NCBI RefSeq assembly: GCF_017921975.2
Contig: NZ_JAGEMO020000041.1
Location: 1 to 54,009 of the forward strand
Direction: 5' to 3'
DNA length: 54,009 bases
Source of the DNA: Hymenobacter terricola
GTDB lineage: Bacteria; Bacteroidota; Bacteroidia; Cytophagales; Hymenobacteraceae
The position numbers and the translations under genes were made by a program. Positions within the stretch are counted from its first letter, which is position 1; every line of letters begins with the position of its first letter. The notes under the pieces are model-generated. The model was given only the letters and a program-made list of their open reading frames with translations, had not been told where the DNA came from and ran no database searches. Below, one piece after another: positions 28,909-37,346 of this stretch.

Positions 28909-29358
28909 CTACAGAATTGGCCGCAGCCGAAATACAAAGACGTTGAAGCCCATTTTGCCCGGCCCGTAGCTGGAGTCAATCAGGTGGTACAGCCCTTCGT
29001 AGCGGTACACGTCCGAGCCGCCGTCTTCGGCCGGCACTTTGCGAAGCACGCGGACGGGATGGCCGGTTTCCTGGCTTTTCAGTAGGGCCAGATTGGTGCC
29101 CGCCGCAATTTGGTCCGTCACCTGGTGCCGGTTTTTCGGGTCGCGCCCGCCGGTGCCGGAGTAGCGGATTTCGTCTTCGCTGAACGCATCATCTTCGTAC
29201 TGGCCAGCCAGCACAATGCTTTCGGCCCCGAGCTGCCGGGTGCCGCACACGCCGGTGCGGTGCGGCCGGTGCACGCCGCTGAAAGCCAGCTCCAGCCGGT
29301 TACGGAACGTGTCGCCCGGCCGGTAGCCGCTCACATGCCCGAACACCGGCTGGCTCAC
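28909..29358 (-). CDS. Stand-alone SRA-YDG domain protein
   Basis: 149 residues, all one SRA-YDG domain: FGHVSGYRPGDTFRNRLEL, AGVH-like FSGVHRPHRTGV, GAESIVLAGQYEDD, YSGTGGRDP, NLALLKSQETGHPVRVLR and YRYEGLYHLID. Eukaryotic SRA domains flip out 5-methylcytosine or 5-hydroxymethylcytosine. Bacterial ones usually sit in front of an HNH nuclease in modification-dependent restriction, but no nuclease is fused or adjacent here. The GTG start overlaps the TGA of the M16 peptidase by four bases (GTGA), so the two are translationally coupled. Binding of modified DNA is the expected activity; the biological role is open. Confidence 0.88.
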   Translation of the reverse strand: MSQPVFGHVSGYRPGDTFRNRLELAFSGVHRPHRTGVCGTRQLGAESIVLAGQYEDDAFSEDEIRYSGTGGRDPKNRHQVTDQIAAGTNLALLKSQETGHPVRVLRKVPAEDGGSDVYRYEGLYHLIDSSYGPGKMGFNVFVFRLRPIL

Positions 29359-30593
29359 TTCCCTTCCGGCACGTATTGCAGCACGCTCAGGTGCTCATCG
29401 GTCAGGATTTCGTTGGCCATTTCGAGCAATTCAGCCGATGAGATTTTCTCGATTTTCCCGAAAATCTCGCTCAGCGGCTCCACGCGGCCCAGGTCGAGGG
29501 TGCTTTTGCCGAGGAGCTGCATCAGGCCGCCGTTGCTTTCCTCGCTCATGGCGAGCTGGCCCATGAGCTGGTGCTTGGCAACGTGCAGCTGGTTCGTGGT
29601 CAGCTGCTTTTCACGCAGCAGCTTCAGCTCCTTCTGCACCAGGCCGAGGGTGCGCTTCACCTGCTTGCCCTCGGTGCCGAAGTAGATGCCGAACAGGCCG
29701 GTGTCGGTGTAGGGCGAGTAGGTGCTGTCGATGGTGTACACGAGGCCGTATTTCTCGCGCACCGCCAGGTTGAGGCGCGAGTTCATGCCGGGCCCGCCGA
29801 GAATGTTGTTCAGCATGAAGAACGGGATGCGGCGCGGGTCGTTCAGCGAGTAGGCCGGGCCGCCCAGCAGGCAGTGTGCCTGCGTGATGGGCCGGGTTTC
29901 AACCTGGGTTTTGCGCTCGTAGCCGCCCACCGGGCGGCGCGTGCGCGGGCCCAGCCGGGCCGGCAACGGGGCCAGGAATTTGTCGGCCAGTCGCTTCACT
30001 TCGGCAAACGGCAGGTTGCTGACGGAGCTGAACACCAGCCGGTCGGTCCGCATCTGCTCCCGCAGAAAGGCATGAAAATCGGCGGTCTGGAAGCGGCTCA
30101 CGCTCTCGCGGGTGCCCAGAATGTTGATACCGAGCGGATGGTCGCCAAACACAACCGTATCGAAATCATCAATAATGGCGTCCTCCGGGGCATCCTGGTA
30201 CATGCTCATTTCTTCCAGAATCACGCCCCGCTCCTTCTCCACCTCGCGGCCGGGAAACACGGAGTTGAACGTGAGGTCCGTCAGCAACTCAAACGCCCGC
30301 TCGAAGTGCGTGCTGAGCAGGGCCGCGTAAAAGCATATTTTTTCCTTGGTGGTGTAGGCATTCAACTCGCCGCCCACGGTTTCGAGGCGGTTGAGGATGT
30401 GGAAGCTCTTGCGCTTCTCAGTGCCTTTGAAGGCCATGTGTTCCCAGAAATGGGCCAGGCCCTGCTGGTGCGGGGCCTCATCGCGCGAGCCAATGTCGAG
30501 CAAAAAGCCGCAATGCGCAATTTTCGTGTGTAATACCTGCTTGTGCAGGAGGCGGATGCCGTTGGGATATTCGTGAATGTGATAATCAAGCAT
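29355..30593 (-). CDS. M16 family zinc peptidase
   Basis: 412 residues from the ATG at 30593 (MLDYHIHEYPNG). The inverted zinc motif HxxEH is present as HFWEH (48-52), with the downstream Glu in EKERGVILEEM. The C-terminal M16_C domain includes GGPGMNSRLNLAVREKYGLVY. It resembles mitochondrial-processing-peptidase-like and PqqL-like single-chain peptidases that degrade small peptides. A perfect -7 box TACCTTTG sits eight bases before the ATG, suggesting a nearly leaderless message. The SRA gene follows by a 4-bp overlap. Confidence 0.93.
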   Translation of the reverse strand: MLDYHIHEYPNGIRLLHKQVLHTKIAHCGFLLDIGSRDEAPHQQGLAHFWEHMAFKGTEKRKSFHILNRLETVGGELNAYTTKEKICFYAALLSTHFERAFELLTDLTFNSVFPGREVEKERGVILEEMSMYQDAPEDAIIDDFDTVVFGDHPLGINILGTRESVSRFQTADFHAFLREQMRTDRLVFSSVSNLPFAEVKRLADKFLAPLPARLGPRTRRPVGGYERKTQVETRPITQAHCLLGGPAYSLNDPRRIPFFMLNNILGGPGMNSRLNLAVREKYGLVYTIDSTYSPYTDTGLFGIYFGTEGKQVKRTLGLVQKELKLLREKQLTTNQLHVAKHQLMGQLAMSEESNGGLMQLLGKSTLDLGRVEPLSEIFGKIEKISSAELLEMANEILTDEHLSVLQYVPEGK

Positions 30594-30600
30594 AAGAGTG

Positions 30601-30608
30601 CAAAGGTA
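30601..30608 (-). promoter_or_regulatory. Candidate -7 box of the M16 peptidase gene
   Basis: TACCTTTG on the minus strand is a perfect TAnnTTTG, ending 7 bp before the ATG. No clear -33 TTG is seen. That region is occupied by the repeat at 30614-30741. Confidence 0.45.
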
Positions 30609-30613
30609 CAATT

Positions 30614-30741
30614 GGCAGTGAGCAGTTGGCAGTTATCAGAGAGTTGTAATCAGTGAACAGTGAACAGTGAATAAAAAAAGAACCTATAGCATTGATAACT
30701 ACTCTCTGATAACTGCTCACAGTTCACTGCTCACTGATGCC
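30614..30741. repeat. Hairpin built of short tandem repeats (CAGTGAGCAGT family)
   Basis: Arms of ~45 bp contain iterated CAGTGAACAGTGAACAGTGA words and GATAACT words in inverse orientation around an A-rich centre. It lies between the M16 and GT9 genes. The right arm supplies the last codons and TGA stop of the GT9 gene. Confidence 0.8.
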
Positions 30742-31733
30742 AGTAGTTGTACCACCTCAATGCCATACGCGCAGCGAAAGTGCCCCAATGGGCAGGCCCC
30801 GTGCCCGTGCAGCCCACAGGGCCGGCACGCCAGCGCCTCCTCAGTTTCTACCACGAACGAAACCGGCGACAGCGGCCCAAACCCAAACGCCGGCACCGTG
30901 CTGCAAAACACCGCCGTCACCGGCGCACCCACCGCCGAGCACAGGTGCATGGGGGCCGAGTCGTTTACGTAGTTCATCACCGCCCCGCGCATGAGGGCGG
31001 CCGAGGCCAGCAGGCCGATTTTGCCGGCAATGCTGGTCACGTTTGCCCGGCCGCTGGCGGCGGCCAGGCGCTCGCAGGCTGCCACATCGGGCGGGCCGCC
31101 TAGCAGGTACACGCGCAGGTGCTGGGGCAGGGCCGCCAGCAGCTCCAGCCACTTCGCCTCCGGGTATTGTTTGGTGAACCAAACCGAAGTCGGGGCCAGA
31201 CATATATAAGGACCGGCGGCTGCATAGCCGGCCGCCGTGGCTTCATCGGCCGCCGAGGGGTAGAGCCGGGGCGGCACCAGTGGCGTCGGCACAGCGTCCG
31301 TGAGCAGGCGAAGGTTGCGTGTCACCTCGTGGGTGCCATCGCCGATGGCGTGCGGCGCACGCCGCGTGAAGAATCGGCTCAACGGGTTTTTGGCGAAGCC
31401 CACCCGCTCCCGGGCTTTGGAGAAGGCCGTGAGGAACCCCGTGCTGGCAAAGCGCTGCAAGGTCACCACGCGGCCATATTTCCGGGCCCGAATCTGGCGC
31501 AGCAGGTCCCACAGCGCGGCGTATTTGCGGTGCTTCTTGTCCCAAATTAGCGCTTCGCGCACGTGGGGGTGGCCGGCCAGCAGGCCTTCGTTGCCGCGTC
31601 GCACCAGCACATCAACCGGCGTGGCCGGCTCGGTCTGGTGCAGGTATTCGAGCAGCGCCGTCATCAAAATAACATCGCCAATGAAAGCGGTTTGGATGAG
31701 CAGCGTGGCGGGCGGAGGTGGAGTTATGGGCAC
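30717..31733 (-). CDS. Glycosyltransferase family 9 (heptosyltransferase-like), second copy
   Basis: 338 residues. The GT9 opening is ATLLIQTAFIGDVILMTALL, and the donor-site region reads GAVMNYVNDSAPMHLCSAVG, where the usual HNDSG/THDTG becomes VNDSA. The C-terminus has the Cys cluster CRPCGLHGHGACPLGHFRC shared with the other GT9. It probably adds a sugar to the lipopolysaccharide core. The final residues VSSEL and the stop come from the repeat at 30614-30741, so the original C-terminus may have differed. It is divergent from the flotillin-like gene. Confidence 0.88.
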   Translation of the reverse strand: MPITPPPPATLLIQTAFIGDVILMTALLEYLHQTEPATPVDVLVRRGNEGLLAGHPHVREALIWDKKHRKYAALWDLLRQIRARKYGRVVTLQRFASTGFLTAFSKARERVGFAKNPLSRFFTRRAPHAIGDGTHEVTRNLRLLTDAVPTPLVPPRLYPSAADEATAAGYAAAGPYICLAPTSVWFTKQYPEAKWLELLAALPQHLRVYLLGGPPDVAACERLAAASGRANVTSIAGKIGLLASAALMRGAVMNYVNDSAPMHLCSAVGAPVTAVFCSTVPAFGFGPLSPVSFVVETEEALACRPCGLHGHGACPLGHFRCAYGIEVVQLLASVSSEL

Positions 31734-31923
31734 GGCGCGAAATTACGGCAACCCGGGCACGCCGGCCGCCGCCCCGCACTGCCCGGCAATACTCCGGTTA
31801 ACCGCTACCTTTCCCCGCCTTTTGGCTTTCCAATTTTATCGGCGGGCCCTATAATGACTGGCCTTGGCCCACCGATTCACGCTCCGCTACCTACCTCACC
31901 CTTCATTTTCCTGATTCGCTTTT

Positions 31924-33843
31924 ATGCTCCTGGAAGTTACTGTCTCGCTTGCTTACACCGTTATCGGGGTAATAGTTGCCCTGCTGGTCTTGCTCCTGCT
32001 GGCCAAATCCCTGCTCGGCCTCGTCGTCATCGGCGAAATGCAGGTGGGTGTGGTGGCCAAAAAATTCTCGCGGCGCAACCTGGCCGCCGGCCGCCTCATA
32101 GCCCTCGCAGGCGAAGCCGGCTACCAGGCCGACACGCTGGCGCCCGGCTGGCATTTTTTCCTCTGGCCCTGGCAGTATTCAATTACCAAAGAGCCGGTGG
32201 TCATCATCCCGCAGGGCGAAATCGGCCTCGTGGTGGCCAACGGCGGCGAACCCATCCCGCCCAGCCACATTCTGGCCCGCGAAATTGCCTGCGATAATTT
32301 CCAGGACGCCCGCGCCTTCCTCACCAACGGTGGCGAGAAGGGCCGGCAAATCGGCATGCTCACGGCCGGCACCTACCGCATCAACACGGCCCTGTTCACC
32401 ATCATCACCCAACGCACCGCCGCTTCCATGGGCATGTACCCCGAGGAGCTATTCATTTACCGCGTGGCGCCCGATGCGGTGGGCATCGTCACCACCCTCG
32501 ACGGCGTGCCCATCACGCCCGGCGAAATTGCCGGCCCCGTCATCCCCAACCACAACAACTTTCAGGATGCGCAGGCTTTCCTCGCCGCCGGCGGCAGCCG
32601 GGGCCTGCAGGAGCAAATCCTGCTTTCCGGCTCCTGGAACCTCAATCCCTGGTTTGCCCGCGTCGAGCAAGTGCCCATGACCGAGATTCCGATTGGCCAC
32701 GTTGGCGTCGTCATTTCTTTCGTCGGCCGCCCGGCTATTGATGTGAGCGGAGCCGATTTCACCCACGGCAACCTCGTCGAAGTGGGCCACAAGGGCATCT
32801 GGGCCACGCCGCTCTACCCCGGCCGCCAGCCCCTCAACACGCACATCATGAAAGTGGAGCTGATGCCCACCACCAACATCGTGCTCAACTGGGCCGTGCG
32901 CACCGAGGCGCACCACTACGACGACCACCTGAGCAGCATCACCGTCCGCTCGCGCGACGGCTTCTCCTTCAATCTCGACGTGGCCCAGATTATCCACGTC
33001 GGCGCGCTCGATGCACCCCGCGTCATTTCCCGGGTGGGCTCGATGAAAAACCTCGTCGACCACGTCCTGGAACCCATCGTGGGCAACTACTTCCGCAATT
33101 CGAGCCAGGAATTCACCGTGCTCGACTACCTCACCAACCGCGCCGAGCGCCAACGCGACGCGGCCACATTTATCCGCACCGCGCTGAGCGAGTACAATGT
33201 GCAGGCCGTCGACACGCTCATCGGCGACATTGTGCCGCCCGCCCAGCTCATGACCACTCAAACCGACCGCAAGCTGGCCGAAGAGCAACGCAAAACCTAC
33301 GAAGTGCAGCAGGCTGCCCAGACTCAGCGCCAGGCGCTGGTGCGCGAAACCAGCATCGCCGACATTCAGAATTCGCTCGTGCAAAGCGAGCAAGGCGTAA
33401 ACATCGCCGAGCTGCAAGCCAATGCCCAGGTGAAGAAAGTGCGCGGCGAAGCCGAAGCGGCCAAGCTCCGAGCCGGCGGCGAGGCCGAAAGCACCCGCCT
33501 CCGCGCCATCGCCGACTCCGAAGCCACCCGCCTGCGCGGCCTGGGCGAAGCCGAAGCCATCCGCGCCATCGGCAACGCCAAAGCCGAAGCCTACCGGGTG
33601 GGCGTCGAAAGCCTTGGCACCCGCGAGTTCACCGGCCTGCAGCTCATGCAGATTATCGGCGACCGGCAGGTAAAAATCGTGCCCGAGGTGCAGGCCAACG
33701 GCGGCGGCACCGGCACGGGCGGCGGCCTGGTCGAAGCCCTCATCGGCCTGCTGGCCCAGCAGCAAACGGCGCAACTCAATGCGCCAGCCCCAACTCCCCC
33801 GGCCCCAACTCCTGAGGCACCTACTCCAACAGCAGCCAGCTAG
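31924..33843 (+). CDS. Flotillin-like SPFH protein
   Basis: 639 residues. One N-terminal membrane segment (~5-33: LAYTVIGVIVALLVLLLLAK) is followed by SPFH/Band-7 sequence with an unusual extended start (GEMQVGVVAKKFSRRNL). Then comes a long Ala/Glu/Arg coiled coil (~440-570) with EAEAAKLRAGGEAESTRL-type heptads, and a Pro/Ala-rich tail of ~25 residues. Flotillins organise ordered membrane domains. The large extra block between the membrane segment and SPFH core, with its repeated EI-PP/PG phrases, matches long bacterial 'flotillin family' proteins of unknown client. It stands alone. Confidence 0.88.
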   Translation: MLLEVTVSLAYTVIGVIVALLVLLLLAKSLLGLVVIGEMQVGVVAKKFSRRNLAAGRLIALAGEAGYQADTLAPGWHFFLWPWQYSITKEPVVIIPQGEIGLVVANGGEPIPPSHILAREIACDNFQDARAFLTNGGEKGRQIGMLTAGTYRINTALFTIITQRTAASMGMYPEELFIYRVAPDAVGIVTTLDGVPITPGEIAGPVIPNHNNFQDAQAFLAAGGSRGLQEQILLSGSWNLNPWFARVEQVPMTEIPIGHVGVVISFVGRPAIDVSGADFTHGNLVEVGHKGIWATPLYPGRQPLNTHIMKVELMPTTNIVLNWAVRTEAHHYDDHLSSITVRSRDGFSFNLDVAQIIHVGALDAPRVISRVGSMKNLVDHVLEPIVGNYFRNSSQEFTVLDYLTNRAERQRDAATFIRTALSEYNVQAVDTLIGDIVPPAQLMTTQTDRKLAEEQRKTYEVQQAAQTQRQALVRETSIADIQNSLVQSEQGVNIAELQANAQVKKVRGEAEAAKLRAGGEAESTRLRAIADSEATRLRGLGEAEAIRAIGNAKAEAYRVGVESLGTREFTGLQLMQIIGDRQVKIVPEVQANGGGTGTGGGLVEALIGLLAQQQTAQLNAPAPTPPAPTPEAPTPTAAS

Positions 33844-33856
33844 GCAAAACAACAAG

Positions 33857-33950
33857 AACGTCATGCCGAGCGCAGTCGAAGCATCTCTACCGTGAGAGTA
33901 ATTAGTTACTTCACCGGTAGAGATGCTTCGACTGCGCTCGGCATGACGTT
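33857..33950. repeat. Palindromic repeat, family A, copy 4
   Basis: Perfect 36-bp inverted arms (33857-33892 and 33915-33950) enclose a 22-bp centre. The arms contain CGTCATGCCGAGCGCAGTCG. It lies between the convergent flotillin and Lrp genes and is followed by TTTTTAATT, so it can act as a terminator. Confidence 0.9.
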
Positions 33951-33974
33951 TTTAATTCGTTCGCGCCGTCAGCT

Positions 33975-34439
33975 TTAAGTCAGCTGCGTCGGGCGGTTAA
34001 CCACCTCCTCAAGAGAAATCAACGTTTCCGTCCGTTCAATGCCATCAATGGGCTGAATCCGGTCGTGGAGCACGTCGCGCAGGTGCTGGGTATCGCGGCA
34101 CACCAGGCGGGCAAACACGCCGTAGGCCCCGGTGGTGAAGTGGATGCTCACCACCTCCGGAATGTCGCGCAGTTGGTTCACCACGCTGGTATACACCGAA
34201 CTTTTCAGAAGATAAATACCAAGAAAAGCGCTAACCCCGTAGCCAAGTTTCTGATAATCAATGCGCAGCGTTGCACCCTGGACAATGCCTAATTCTTCGA
34301 GCCGGGCCATGCGCACGTGCACTGTGCCACCCGAAACATTGACTTTGCGGGCAATTTCGGTGTACGGCATTTTCGCATCCTGGATGAGCAAATTCAGGAT
34401 ATTCCGGTCGGTATCATCAAGTTCGTAATTTCGAGCCAT
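33975..34439 (-). CDS. Lrp/AsnC family transcriptional regulator
   Basis: 154 residues. An N-terminal winged helix-turn-helix (DDTDRNILNLLIQDAKMPYTEIARKVNVSGGTVHVRMARLEE, given here only by its range 8-50) is followed by a RAM/ACT effector domain (LGYGVSAFLGIYL, then FTTGAYGVFARLVC). These proteins sense amino acids or related metabolites and control transport and metabolism genes. The ~100 bp upstream is very AT-rich and has two TAAATTTA words, a plausible autoregulatory site. Targets cannot be inferred from the neighbours. Confidence 0.93.
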   Translation of the reverse strand: MARNYELDDTDRNILNLLIQDAKMPYTEIARKVNVSGGTVHVRMARLEELGIVQGATLRIDYQKLGYGVSAFLGIYLLKSSVYTSVVNQLRDIPEVVSIHFTTGAYGVFARLVCRDTQHLRDVLHDRIQPIDGIERTETLISLEEVVNRPTQLT

Positions 34440-34562
34440 CTTTTGCAGAAAGGAGTTGAAGACAATGTTAAATTTAAGGCGTAATATTAAATTTATTGTA
34501 AACTTTCAGTTAAACGGTGGAATTATTTGCATCGTCTAACTTGTCATCTTACATTTGTTGCA
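34440..34562. promoter_or_regulatory. AT-rich region upstream of the Lrp-type regulator gene and the candidate RNA
   Basis: This stretch is far AT-richer than the surroundings and contains TTAAATTTAAGG and TTAAATTTATT, possible Lrp-type operator words. It also carries the rightward promoter at 34526-34557. Confidence 0.4.
34526..34557 (+). promoter_or_regulatory. Consensus Bacteroidota promoter of a candidate structured RNA
   Basis: TTTG (34526-34529), a 20-bp spacer and TACATTTG (34550-34557) make a full match to TTTG-N20-TAnnTTTG on the plus strand. No protein gene follows in this direction for more than 2.7 kb, so it most likely drives a non-coding RNA. Confidence 0.65.
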
Positions 34563-34563
34563 A

Positions 34564-34783
34564 TCCAAGGCAGAAGGCCACGGCAACGGAGTAGTAAAGA
34601 AAAGCAGACAAAAGTACTGGACCTCCAGCCTTATTGCCTGCCAACGCCTTCATAAAAGGAGACTTTCTTTCGCTACTGCCCTGGTTGGATACGGAGGAGA
34701 AGAGGGGAAAACGAGGCCGCGCATCTGGGTGGGTGCGCTCCTCACACTGGTAAGAGGCGGCCTCTGGGTGGGGGCCGCCTCTT
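34564..34783 (+). ncRNA. Candidate structured RNA with twin identical-loop hairpins
   Basis: About 220 nt follow the consensus promoter. The 3' part holds two hairpins: 34713-34743 (GAGG, CC, GCGCA stem) and 34752-34783 (perfect 11-bp stem AAGAGGCGGCC). Both carry exactly the same 10-nt loop, TCTGGGTGGG. The 5' part is A/G-rich with a GGAGGAGAAGAGGGGAAAA run. Open frames across it are random in composition. It does not show the SRP, RNase P or tmRNA signatures I know; 6S RNA or a novel RNA cannot be excluded. There is no clear T-run, so the 3' end is a guess. Confidence 0.45.
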
Positions 34784-34844
34784 CGTGCTTCAAATCGTTT
34801 GGGGAAATCCTTCACTGCTACTGTCCGTCCCGTCAGCTAGTTGG

Positions 34845-37079
34845 CTAGCGCGTGGCCATGGGTGCCCGCTGGCCTTTAAATTGTTTTACTCCGGCCTGCA
34901 GGAAGGCGCTAAACTGCGCCACGTCGGGCTCGTAGGCAATAGGCGTAACCAAGGGCGTGTTGGTTGCATCATCGGGGTCGAGTAGCACATAATAAGGCTG
35001 GGCATTAAAGCCATAGCGGGTTATCTGCAAGTCGGCGTTCTGCTTGCCGAGAGTGGTTTTCACTTGGTGGTCGTGGGTTGATGTGTACCACTCATTCTGG
35101 GGCAGCTCGGTTTTATCGTCCACGTACAGAGCTACCACCACGTAGTCGTTGCGCAATTTTTCCAGCACCAGCGGGTCGCTCCACACGGTGGCCTCCATCT
35201 TGCGGCAGTTCACGCAGGCATGGCCGGTGAAGTCAATAAAAATGGGTTTGTGCTGCTGGCGCGCGGCGCGCTTGGCCTGCTCCAGGTCGAAAAAGCCGTT
35301 GAGGTTGTGGGGCAGTTCCAGGAAATCGCCGAAGCGAACGACTTCCTGCGAGGCCCCTGCGCTGGTGGTTGCGGCGGGGCTGCTGCCTCCTTCGGCCGTA
35401 GCCAAAGAAAAATCGTGCTTGCTCTGGGGCGGCAGGTAGCCGGCCAGCAGCGGCAGCGGCGCGCCAAACAGGCCCGGCACCAGGTACACGGTGAAGGCGA
35501 AAGCCAACACAGCCATCATTAGACGGCCCACGCTGAGGTGGTCGAGCGGCGAGTCGTGCGAAAGGCGGAACTTGCCGAGCAGGTAAAAGCCCAGCAAGGC
35601 CGACAGCACAATCCAGAGCACGATATATACATCGCGGTTGAGCAGGTGCCAGTGATAGGCCAGGTCGGCGGTGCTCAGGAACTTGAGGGCCAGCATCAGT
35701 TCCACGAAACCGAGCACTACTTTCACGGTATTGAGCCAGCCACCGGAACGGGGCAGGCTTTTCAGCCACGACGGGAAGATGGCAAACAGCGTGAACGGCA
35801 GCGCGAAAGCCAGCGAGAAGCCCAACATGCCCACGATGGGCTGAATCCGCTCGCCGCGGGCCGCCAGGCTCAGGATGCTGCCCACGATGGGTGCGGTGCA
35901 GGAAAACGATACGACCACCAGCGTGAGGGCCATAAAGAAAATCCCCCCCCAGCCGCCTTTATCGGCCTGGGTATCCACGGTATTTACCAGCTGGTGCGGC
36001 AGCGTGATTTCAAACAAGCCCAGAAACGAGAGGCCAAACACGACGAATACCGCGAAGAAAATCAGGTTCGGTATCCAGTGCGTGGCAATCAGGTTCGGGC
36101 CGTCTTCGCCCAGCAACACCGACACCAGCACGCCCATCAGCACGTAAATACCAATGATGCTGGCCCCGTACACCAGCGCTTTGAAGATGCCACGCTGGCG
36201 GCTGTCGGAGCCGCTGGTGAAGAGCGAAACGGTCATCGGCACCATCGGGAATACGCAGGGCGTGACCAGTGCGGCCAGCCCGAAGGTGAAGGCCAGCAGC
36301 GCGAAACTCCACAGGCCACCGGCCTTGCCCACGGGGTCGGCAGCCGTGGCCGCAGAGGCTGCGGCCGGCGCGGGAGCCACTTCGGCTTCTTTGGCGGCAC
36401 TGGCAGCGGGCGGGGTGGCCTCGGCTTTGGCCGGTGCAGTGGCCGCCGCAAGCTGAACGGCCGAATCGGAGGAAGTGGGAGCCACGGCGGGGGGTGGCGT
36501 GGCGGCTGCGGGGGCGGTAGCAGCTGGGGCTACGGCCGCAACCGCGGTTTTGGTGGGCGTGGCGGGCGGTGCCGTGCCGACGGCTTTGGCAGCGGTGCCG
36601 GCCACCGTCAGCGGGCCGAATTTCAGGGTTTCGTTGCCGGGCACGCACTTGCCGTCCACGGTGGTGCAGCTCTGGTATTCGGCGTCGGCCGAGATGGTGA
36701 GGGGACCGGGCTGTAATATTTTGATGCGCTGGCGCATCTGCCCGTTTTTTTCCCAGAAGGCCACTTCGCCTTTAAATACATCGTCCTGCTCGTGGTGCGA
36801 CTTGATGGACTGGAGCTTGCCCACCAGCGCATACGCCGGGCTGGGCGTGAACTTCAGGCTGAACACCACGGGGCCTACTTCGTCGCTAAAATCGGAGGAG
36901 TAGAGGTGCCATTTGTCGTCGATGCGGGCGTTGATGACCAACTCTATTTCGTCGCCTACTTTGGCCGTAGGGCGGCTCAGGGCCGTGCTTAGGTGGGTGG
37001 GGGTCAGAACCTGGGCTGTGGCGGGCACGGCCAGGCCCAGCCAGAGCAGCAGCAGGTTGACTATCCAGAGACTCTTCAT
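34845..37079 (-). CDS. dsbD: DsbD-type transmembrane thiol-disulfide interchange protein
   Basis: 744 residues from the ATG at 37079 (MKSLWIVNLLLLWLGLAVPATAQ by range); an ATG at 37094 is also possible. Order: signal peptide; N-terminal DsbD-alpha-like domain with Cys in YQSCTTVDGKCVPG; a ~100-residue Ala/Pro/Thr-rich linker; eight membrane segments with the paired Cys in TPCVFPMVP and FSCTAPIVG; and a C-terminal thioredoxin domain with HACVNCRKME. It passes electrons from cytoplasmic thioredoxin to periplasmic thiols. It could supply the exported thioredoxin-like protein of the 8-12 kb cassette, though the genes are far apart. Confidence 0.93.
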   Translation of the reverse strand: MKSLWIVNLLLLWLGLAVPATAQVLTPTHLSTALSRPTAKVGDEIELVINARIDDKWHLYSSDFSDEVGPVVFSLKFTPSPAYALVGKLQSIKSHHEQDDVFKGEVAFWEKNGQMRQRIKILQPGPLTISADAEYQSCTTVDGKCVPGNETLKFGPLTVAGTAAKAVGTAPPATPTKTAVAAVAPAATAPAAATPPPAVAPTSSDSAVQLAAATAPAKAEATPPAASAAKEAEVAPAPAAASAATAADPVGKAGGLWSFALLAFTFGLAALVTPCVFPMVPMTVSLFTSGSDSRQRGIFKALVYGASIIGIYVLMGVLVSVLLGEDGPNLIATHWIPNLIFFAVFVVFGLSFLGLFEITLPHQLVNTVDTQADKGGWGGIFFMALTLVVVSFSCTAPIVGSILSLAARGERIQPIVGMLGFSLAFALPFTLFAIFPSWLKSLPRSGGWLNTVKVVLGFVELMLALKFLSTADLAYHWHLLNRDVYIVLWIVLSALLGFYLLGKFRLSHDSPLDHLSVGRLMMAVLAFAFTVYLVPGLFGAPLPLLAGYLPPQSKHDFSLATAEGGSSPAATTSAGASQEVVRFGDFLELPHNLNGFFDLEQAKRAARQQHKPIFIDFTGHACVNCRKMEATVWSDPLVLEKLRNDYVVVALYVDDKTELPQNEWYTSTHDHQVKTTLGKQNADLQITRYGFNAQPYYVLLDPDDATNTPLVTPIAYEPDVAQFSAFLQAGVKQFKGQRAPMATR

Positions 37080-37293
37080 TTTTAAATACATCACGCGTTG
37101 TTGTTTTCCGTTTTTCTGCCTTCTAACAGGAGAAGGCCTGTCCTCGTTGCAGGTTATTTACCTGCGGTTGCGTAGGGTAGTCGCCACGGCCCGCGTTTGC
37201 TTACACGCGATTTTCGCCCTAAAATTACGGCTGTGCAGATGACAAACCGATGAGCCGAAAGTTCATCGGGCCAACCACCTGCGCCAAACTGCG

Positions 37294-37301
37294 TACTTTT
37301 G
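37294..37301 (+). promoter_or_regulatory. Candidate -7 box of the CNNM-type gene
   Basis: TACTTTTG is a perfect TAnnTTTG, 45 bp before the ATG at 37347. No convincing -33 element is visible. Confidence 0.4.
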
Positions 37302-37346
37302 AGCAACAAAGGCCTCCAGACCGACCGCGTCGCGGGGGCCGCCGAC

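Noticed and set aside
32449..33864. A 471-codon leftward frame
   Set aside because: Antisense of the flotillin-like gene, and it runs into the palindromic repeat.
34549..34815. Leftward 88-codon and rightward 97-codon frames over the twin hairpins
   Set aside because: They begin in promoter or hairpin sequence, show random composition, and the repeated WVGA in the rightward frame is only the repeated loop translated.
35538..36716. A 392-codon rightward frame
   Set aside because: Antisense shadow of dsbD rich in His/Gln/Arg.
37097..37298. RNA gene between dsbD and the CNNM gene
   Set aside because: No tRNA-like or other structured pattern was seen; only a -7 box for the rightward gene.
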